In this document: in pieces, positions 58,343 to 64,000 of the stretch
Numbering within the stretch: the first letter of the stretch is position 1
Layout of the letters: each line of letters starts with the position of its first letter
Source: Nemania diffusa
Taxonomy: Eukaryota; Ascomycota; Sordariomycetes; Xylariales; Xylariaceae
Direction of reading: 5' to 3'
DNA: 64,000 nucleotides
Assembly: GCA_038501195.1 (NCBI GenBank)
Contig: JBBPUQ010000004.1
Location: forward strand, 4,106,001 to 4,170,000
The notes under the pieces: model-generated
What the model saw: the letters and a program-made list of their open reading frames with translations, nothing else
Database searches by the model: none
Told to the model about the DNA's origin: nothing
Translations under genes and position numbers: made by a program

Positions 58343-59488
58343 ATGGCCGAGATCTACCGAGCAAGCACAACGGCCCCCGTCAACATCGCCGTCGTTAAGT
58401 ACTGGGGAAAGCGAGATGCGAAGCTCAACCTACCTACCAACTCCTCCCTCTCCGTCACTTTGTCCCAGGCCGATCTACGCACTCTAACCACCGCTACCTG
58501 CTCGAGCTCCTACGCCGGCGAGGACAGCCTAACCCTCAATGGCGCCCCATCCGACATCTCGGGTGCCCGAACCCAGGCCTGCCTGCGTGAGCTGCGAGCT
58601 CTGCGTGTCGCCGTCGAGGAGAAGGATGCTTCCCTCCCCAAGCTCTCCTCCATGCCCCTCCGCATCGTCTCCGAGAACAACTTCCCCACAGCCGCCGGCC
58701 TGGCCTCATCTGCCGCCGGTTTCGCTGCCCTCGTCCGCGCCATCGCGGACCTCTACGAGCTGCCTAACTCTCCCACCGAGCTCTCCCTGATCGCGCGACA
58801 GGGCAGCGGCTCGGCCTGCCGGAGTCTGTTCGGCGGGTACGTGGCGTGGCAGATGGGCTCGCAGGCCGACGGCCTCGACTCCAAGGCCGTGCAGGTGGCC
58901 CCCGCGTCGCACTGGCCCGAGATGCGCGCGCTGGTGCTCGTCGCCTCGGCGGCCAAGAAGGGCGTCAGCTCGACGTCGGGCATGCAGCAGACGGTGGCGA
59001 CGTCAGACCTATTCAAGGAGCGCATCACCAACGTCGTGCCCAAGCACATGAAGCTGATGGAGGAGGCCGTCGCCGCGCGCGACTTCGCCAAGTTCGCCGA
59101 GGTCACCATGAAGGACTCCAACTCGTTCCACTCCACCTGCGCCGACACGTACCCGCCCATCTACTACATGAACGACGTCTCGCGCGCCGCTGTCCGCGCC
59201 GTCGAGGCCATCAACGCTGCCGCTGGCAAGACCGTCGCCGCCTATACTTTCGACGCCGGCCCGAACTGCGTCGTGTACTACCTCGAGCAGGACACGGCCG
59301 CCGTCGTCGGCACCTTCTACAACCTGCTCTCGGGCACCGAGGGCTGGAAGGCCGAGGCGAAATCGTACACTTCAAGCGGTGTGCAGCTCGACGAGGCTGT
59401 CGCCTCCCTGGTGAAGGGCGGAGTCAGCACGGTCATACAGACGGGCGTCGGTGAGGGTCCCGTCAAGACGGAGCAGCATCTAGCATGA
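58343..59488 (+). CDS. ERG19: Mevalonate diphosphate decarboxylase
   Basis: This GHMP-family enzyme turns mevalonate 5-diphosphate into isopentenyl diphosphate, feeding sterols and all terpenoids. It is an intronless 381-aa frame; the ATG at 58343 has a strong context (AATCATGGCC), and the 16 codons upstream in frame begin at a TTG. Landmarks are TAPVNIAVVKYWGKRD, LPTNSSLSVTLSQADLRT, the ATP loop ENNFPTAAGLASSAAGFAAL, ARQGSGSACRSLFGGYVAWQMG, STSGMQQTVATS and AYTFDAGPN with the catalytic Asp. All match the yeast enzyme closely. GC3 is high, as for a core gene. It lies about 14-15 kb from the flavin protein and cyclase; whether the link is functional is unknown. Confidence 0.97.
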   Translation: MAEIYRASTTAPVNIAVVKYWGKRDAKLNLPTNSSLSVTLSQADLRTLTTATCSSSYAGEDSLTLNGAPSDISGARTQACLRELRALRVAVEEKDASLPKLSSMPLRIVSENNFPTAAGLASSAAGFAALVRAIADLYELPNSPTELSLIARQGSGSACRSLFGGYVAWQMGSQADGLDSKAVQVAPASHWPEMRALVLVASAAKKGVSSTSGMQQTVATSDLFKERITNVVPKHMKLMEEAVAARDFAKFAEVTMKDSNSFHSTCADTYPPIYYMNDVSRAAVRAVEAINAAAGKTVAAYTFDAGPNCVVYYLEQDTAAVVGTFYNLLSGTEGWKAEAKSYTSSGVQLDEAVASLVKGGVSTVIQTGVGEGPVKTEQHLA

Positions 59489-61254
59489 GCGTTGACGCGA
59501 AAATGAGTTATGTGAACCGGCATATAGAGATTTCGTACCATTTATACCTACTTAGAAAGCAAAATTGTTCACATCAAATCCTGCATTTCCCCCGTGATCC
59601 AAACACCCGCCTGAGTTGAGGCCTGGTTATTTAACCTTACAAGCCGCTGCGTAAGAGAGAAATACTTCTTGCGTAGAACTTGGAGATGTAGGCATGCGGT
59701 AACTTTGATCTTTAGTTAAATGCGAGACCAGGAAAAGTGACGCAATAGCCGGTTTGCTATGTAAGGGGAAGAGCAATCAAAGTAACCGGTGGGGAAATCC
59801 CGAGCAACTAAACGAACAAAGAGTGTTGATTGCGTCGGCCGCCAAGAATGGGGAGAGCTGTTCCCCATTAGGATTTACTCGCACCGTCCAGCCCTCACCA
59901 ATTGACTTTGGTTTCTCATATTTGACAAACCTGTTGTGCTCTAATTCACTTTAGTAAGGCCTCTAGCGGATATAGTAGCAAATTATACAGCGATTCAGAT
60001 TACCACAGCAGGCGAAAACAGACATGAATTGAACCACTACGTAGGTGTCATTAATAAATAGATAGAAATTTTGATGGGCTCGAGCCAATAGATATGTGTA
60101 GATGTGACATTGGAAGTGGTTCCCTTGCGTATACATAAAACTGGAACAGGAGGTTCTGAGAAAGATGAGGCTTGGCAACACTTTCGGCTTCGGAATGATC
60201 GTCTTTAATACATGAGGTGAATAGGTACAAGAGGCAGACAGAGTTGCATATGGAGAGCTTCGTAATTTCAGCGACGCAGTTGATAAATCCCTCCATCCTG
60301 ACAAACAGTGAACTTAAAGAAAATCTTCTATCCCTGCTAGTGTGCCTGGAATCTAGCATGTGACTACATCTGGATCGATGGCTGCTGTCTCAATAGATAC
60401 AACCCTGAAGAACTTGTCGAGAAAGCGCAAAGCTTGCTTTAATGACATGAATACATAGCACATGTAGTGTTAATCTAGTCGACTTTAACAACCCAACCAT
60501 AATATTAGATGATGGCAGCGTTGACTCATGCCGTTGATTGTACACTTAGAACAACATCTATAGTGGCTGGTTCTCTCGAAGTTGTACACTGTAAGAAATC
60601 ATCTTCAGCTAAAAGCTAGAGTTTCACAACTATGAATGGAATCCAATCGACGTGAAAAAGGCCAGGGCCCCGCAAAGAGAGATTGTTCACAATCGAGAAC
60701 AATAAAAGCAATAAAATCGCTAAGTATAAAGTTTTAAATTGGGGGTTTTGTCACTTTGCGGATACATACTTCAGGCCATTGAAAAAGGGGTCTGCTACCC
60801 TTTACTGCTCTTAGCTCTCGCCAAGCTTGCGCCAATCTATCGTCAGAGATAATCATAGTCCATACACCTTAATAGGAGACGAAAGACCAAGACCATAACA
60901 AGGGGAACGGATGTGTCCCTTTTGTTAAATTGAGAGTAGAATCTATTGTCTCATGTTATTACATCCAAAAGAGCAGAAGACTATAATACTATGTTCGATA
61001 TTTCACGCACTAAAGAAGAAACAATACTATTGTGATCAAACAACTGCTTTGTGCCAATAATAAAGCTAAAGGAGTGTAATGAAGACCTTAGCAAAGAACG
61101 TGAACATTTAGATACACCTCGCATTGAAGAAATTAATATATAACCGCCCAAATTCCCTCAGAGCTCAACTTAACTCAACACAATAGCCTCACATGATTCC
61201 ATCCTCGTCAGTATCACCTCAGAAGCAGACCACAGAAAATACCATCAGCACACA
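59489..61254. other. Intergenic region, no gene seen
   Basis: This is 1.8 kb of AT-rich DNA between MVD and a small membrane protein gene. The few open frames, such as the minus-strand ones around 59963-60359, have no recognisable features. Confidence 0.5.
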
Positions 61255-61575
61255 ATGTCACTCTCAACTGCATTCGTAATAAGCCTACTTGAGGTCCTCG
61301 CGCTCGGCGCTCCGATCATGGCTGATAATGGTACGTCCCTCTCCCCCATGCAAAACTACACATCCCCGTTTCCACTACCAGGGCAAATAATGGAGGCCGT
61401 AGGGAATGGCTCAGGGTCATCTTCAGGCTCGGGACTATCTCCAGCAGCTACCATCTTAGTCGTCTTCTTTGCAGTAGTAGGTGCTGTATTACTCGTTTGG
61501 CTATTGCATCACCTGATCTCTTATGGGTGCACCTTGCGCTGTTGCTGCTGTCGCCGCAATAAGGAGATTAACTAA
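61255..61575 (+). CDS. Small signal-peptide/one-TM protein with Cys cluster (hypothetical)
   Basis: This is an intronless 106-aa frame. It has an N-terminal signal-like stretch (MSLSTAFVISLLEVLALGAPIMA), a short Asn/Ser/Gly-rich exofacial part with N-glycosylation sites (NGT, NYT, NGS), and one membrane span (PAATILVVFFAVVGAVLLVWLLHHLI). A tail with LRCCCCRRNK follows, a run of four cysteines just inside the membrane that could be palmitoylated. The ordered layout and the CA-rich leader before the ATG support a real gene. No family is recognised. Confidence 0.6.
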   Translation: MSLSTAFVISLLEVLALGAPIMADNGTSLSPMQNYTSPFPLPGQIMEAVGNGSGSSSGSGLSPAATILVVFFAVVGAVLLVWLLHHLISYGCTLRCCCCRRNKEIN

Positions 61576-62405
61576 TTGTGGTGATTGGACTTTTTAGGAA
61601 TTTAGATAGACAAAGCTACTGTATTTACAGCCAAAATACACAATAATTACCACAACTTTCACTCGTCCATTTGAATATAAAACTAAATTAACTACTGCTT
61701 AACTAGCGGTATGTGACTGTTGGGGGGGTTAAAGAAAGTTGAAGGTGGTATTTCTTATGAACCAGGGGCAGCTAAAAGACACATTGGAGAGACAACTATG
61801 ACTTATTAGACCGGGCTTGATAAAGTTTTATATTAGTTACACTTGAATGTAGACTTAAATGACATGTTTCCTGAGAATTCAGTCTCATCTAATGTATTAT
61901 TATAGAAGCGGTAACACCGCTCAACCAAGTACCTGCGAATAATCGTAATTTGTTTTAGGCTTTCTGATGAACTTAAGAACTACCTATACCGATTCTTGCA
62001 TTCAATCCAACTAAGCAATACAACTATTTACTACCAACTGTCTGCTCTGGCAGTATTGATAAAGGAAATGAGTACTGAGTTATGTAAGGAGGCATTTAGT
62101 CAAAATAAAATAAATGAACGAACGCCATGAGTTACGATTTTGTTGCAATGTAGAACACTCGGTATACTTTTGCCAACCACCACTTAACCGAATAAAATAC
62201 TTAAGTCAATTGGAATGCCGGAAGTTGCTTTTACAGCGAGATATAGCTGGATATATAATAGCGAAAACTATACTCTTCACCTTACTCTAGAGCAAGGAAA
62301 CATTCTCCCTGACAATCCAACTGCCCTATGATTGAGATATCCCTTTACATACAACACTCATTCCCATCGATGTTCCTAGCAGTAAGGGATAATTGCTAAA
62401 TACGG
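61576..62405. other. Intergenic region, no gene seen
   Basis: This AT-rich spacer lies between the convergent 3' ends of two small genes. Nothing further is supported. Confidence 0.5.
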
Positions 62406-62895
62406 TTATGAGGCGGCCTTGAGATGAAAGGAACGGGGGCCTGCAGCCCCCAAGTCCCAATATGCCGCGAAGCCATAGTACCAGCCTCCACCCGTACGGC
62501 CATCGATAGTGCTAACCACCCACGTATAGTTCCCATCGGTAAACTTTACGGCCCCTAGCAAGAATTGGAGCAGTTAGTGAAGCCTCAAGACCAACACTAG
62601 AAGTGGCTGAAGACTAACCGTCAAGAAGGATAGTTCGGGACTGGTAATCGTAAATTGGCGAGCCTAGCGGACCACCGTTAGGTGATACGAGGATGGGTGT
62701 ACCGGAGAACGAGGATAGCTCCAGTTTGAAGGTGTCCGTTCTGGTTTCGGGTGACCATGTCAACACGAACTTGGACCCCACCTCGTAGTAACTCTCGACT
62801 GGTATAACATTGGTGAAATCTAAACTTTGCACAACTCCAGCGAGAAGGGCCGGGATTGCTAGGAGTTTCATCAAGGAGTTGGCCATTTTAGTCAT
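62406..62895 (-). CDS. Small secreted KNH/Kre9-like domain protein, two exons
   Basis: Minus-strand exons 62895-62619 and 62554-62406 join in phase (donor GTTAGT, branch CACTAAC, acceptor GCTAG) to 141 aa; starting at the second ATG (62886) gives 138. A signal peptide (SLMKLLAIPALLAGVVQS) is followed by a compact beta-type domain: FTNVIPVESYYEVGSKFVLTW, TDTFKLELSSFSGTPILVS, then FTDGNYTWVVSTI. This layout resembles the Ser-Thr-rich/KNH domain of fungal wall proteins (Ig-like strands ending in a TW motif), here without the usual Ser/Thr tail or a GPI signal. The short length and secretion would also fit an effector-like protein. The family link is tentative. Confidence 0.65.
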
Positions 62896-64000
62896 TATTT
62901 CATCAGTGGTAGACAATAGAATGAATAGTTTGCTAGGTGGAAACAAATAGTAATGAGAAAACAGGATTTAAGTATCCATTGAGGTGCGGCCGCTCGTCAA
63001 AACAGTTACTAACATAGACCATCTCTTCTAGCGGGATACAGTAATCATCGCGAGATCTAGGCGCCTTGGCTATGATCCTGCATACACACGGGGGTAGCAT
63101 AGACACCATGTCAGCTTTTCGTGGAGTTATTTGCCATATGCCAAGTGCTGCCGGGATACCCCCTTTAAAGGGCAGCCATTTCGTCTGGGCCATGGTAAGT
63201 CATTTATAGTATGGAAGGTACATGTACTAAGGATATAGATCTTTTTACGTAAGGCTTGATGTGACTCATAGTCGAAATTATATATCAAAGGAGATGTAAT
63301 AGAGTAGTACTTGAACACTACGCAATCACAAGTCCAATGCACCCGTTCTGTCAGTCGCAACCTCTACTATAGCTTTCATCCAGGTCACAGACTCACAGTC
63401 ACCAACTATGGAAACTGCTAGTTTAATATTAGGCGCCTATTTCTAGCTGAGCTCAATTTCTTCATATTTGTTGTGCCCCTCTGTACATACAAGCTCGCAC
63501 GCAAAATAAGGTCACCAACGTAGCCAACTACAACCAAGTACCTATCTAGTTGGAGTTCATTTTGAAATGACGAGCACAATTGTAAATCATGTTACTGTTT
63601 AAGAGGCTGGGAGACAGGGAGAAGGTGCGAGGACTATGGAACGGTTGGGCAGGATTGAGGAGATAAGTTGTAATTTTATGCATAACTACTGTAGCCAAGC
63701 AGCTTGAGAGAAAGATTCAATTAACTCGAATAGAAGTCACGGGCAATTCTTGTCTCTGTCTAGTTAGAAGCGATACCTATCAAAATACATAGTCGCTCAC
63801 CAATAAATGTGCACCACCCCTATTGTGGTCAACTACCCCGATAATCAAGACCGGGTGAGAACTACTTTTATATATTAGATTGGGTTTAACTTGAGATACC
63901 GCTCGAAGTTGAAGTGCATGATTTATTACCATTGCATTACAGGGATCGTAACAAATCTATTTTGGAATAGACGTGCACTAGGAGAACAGCACTCTTTATA
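62896..64000. other. Right-edge intergenic region
   Basis: No gene can be supported between the KNH-like gene and the right edge. Two minus-strand frames (62933-63193 and 63127-63360) are short, overlap each other and lack features. A gene beginning beyond the window cannot be excluded. Confidence 0.45.

Noticed and set aside
1..64000. Search for CRISPR arrays, rRNA, LTR pairs and intact transposases
   Set aside because: None was seen by eye; CRISPR is not expected in a fungal nuclear genome. Diverged LTRs could have been missed without computation.

Overview
The window is nuclear DNA from a filamentous ascomycete (Pezizomycotina, most likely a Sordariomycete; a Xylariales-like fungus is a guess). 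The evidence is short 48-160 nt introns with GTAAGT-type donors, CTAAC-type branch sites and AG acceptors; GC-rich housekeeping exons in AT-rich intergenic DNA; and fungus-specific families (PTH11-like receptor, DHA14 MFS drug pumps, hydroxyornithine acyltransferase, bifunctional diterpene cyclase). I saw no rRNA, tRNA, CRISPR array or intact transposon. Exon models were built by hand from splice signals and phase. No homology search was possible.

Left part (1-22.4 kb), mostly core genes: an F-box/WD40 protein cut by the window edge; Vps60/CHMP5 (ESCRT-III); a tiny one-pass membrane protein; the mitochondrial calcium uniporter MCU (three exons); argininosuccinate lyase (three exons) convergent with MCU; a SidF/SidL-like hydroxyornithine acyltransferase; an NmrA-like NAD(P)-binding protein; an unrecognised four-exon gene whose product carries two copies of a PPG motif; a 123-aa orphan; and a large multi-pass membrane protein with an N-glycosylated, Cys-bearing loop.

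Central part (about 25.1-44.3 kb), a putative diterpenoid gene cluster: cytochrome P450-1 (-), a PTH11-like 7TM protein (+), P450-2 (+, with one in-frame TAA), a DHA14 MFS pump (+), a GST (-), a 977-aa bifunctional class II/class I diterpene cyclase of the CPS/KS type (+), and a flavin-reductase-fold protein (+). The cyclase has both a DADD (class II) and a DEYME plus NDYGS (class I) metal/acid motif set. Its promoter holds two perfect 8-3-8 palindromes, one of the CGG-N7-CCG zinc-cluster type. No GGPP synthase is in the window. The inferred pathway is GGPP to a cyclised diterpene, then two P450 oxidations, with GST and flavin protein tailoring and MFS export.

Right part (45.8-64 kb): an 803-aa zinc-finger protein, a sugar-porter-type MFS transporter (six exons), a secreted PhoD phosphatase (seven exons; it looks broken until spliced), a GC-rich segment open on both strands, mevalonate diphosphate decarboxylase (an isoprenoid precursor enzyme about 14 kb from the cyclase cluster), a small secreted or membrane protein, and a small secreted KNH-like protein. 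Dispersed TACCTAGGTA palindromes, a 143-bp foldback element, hairpins and AT-rich blocks lie between genes.
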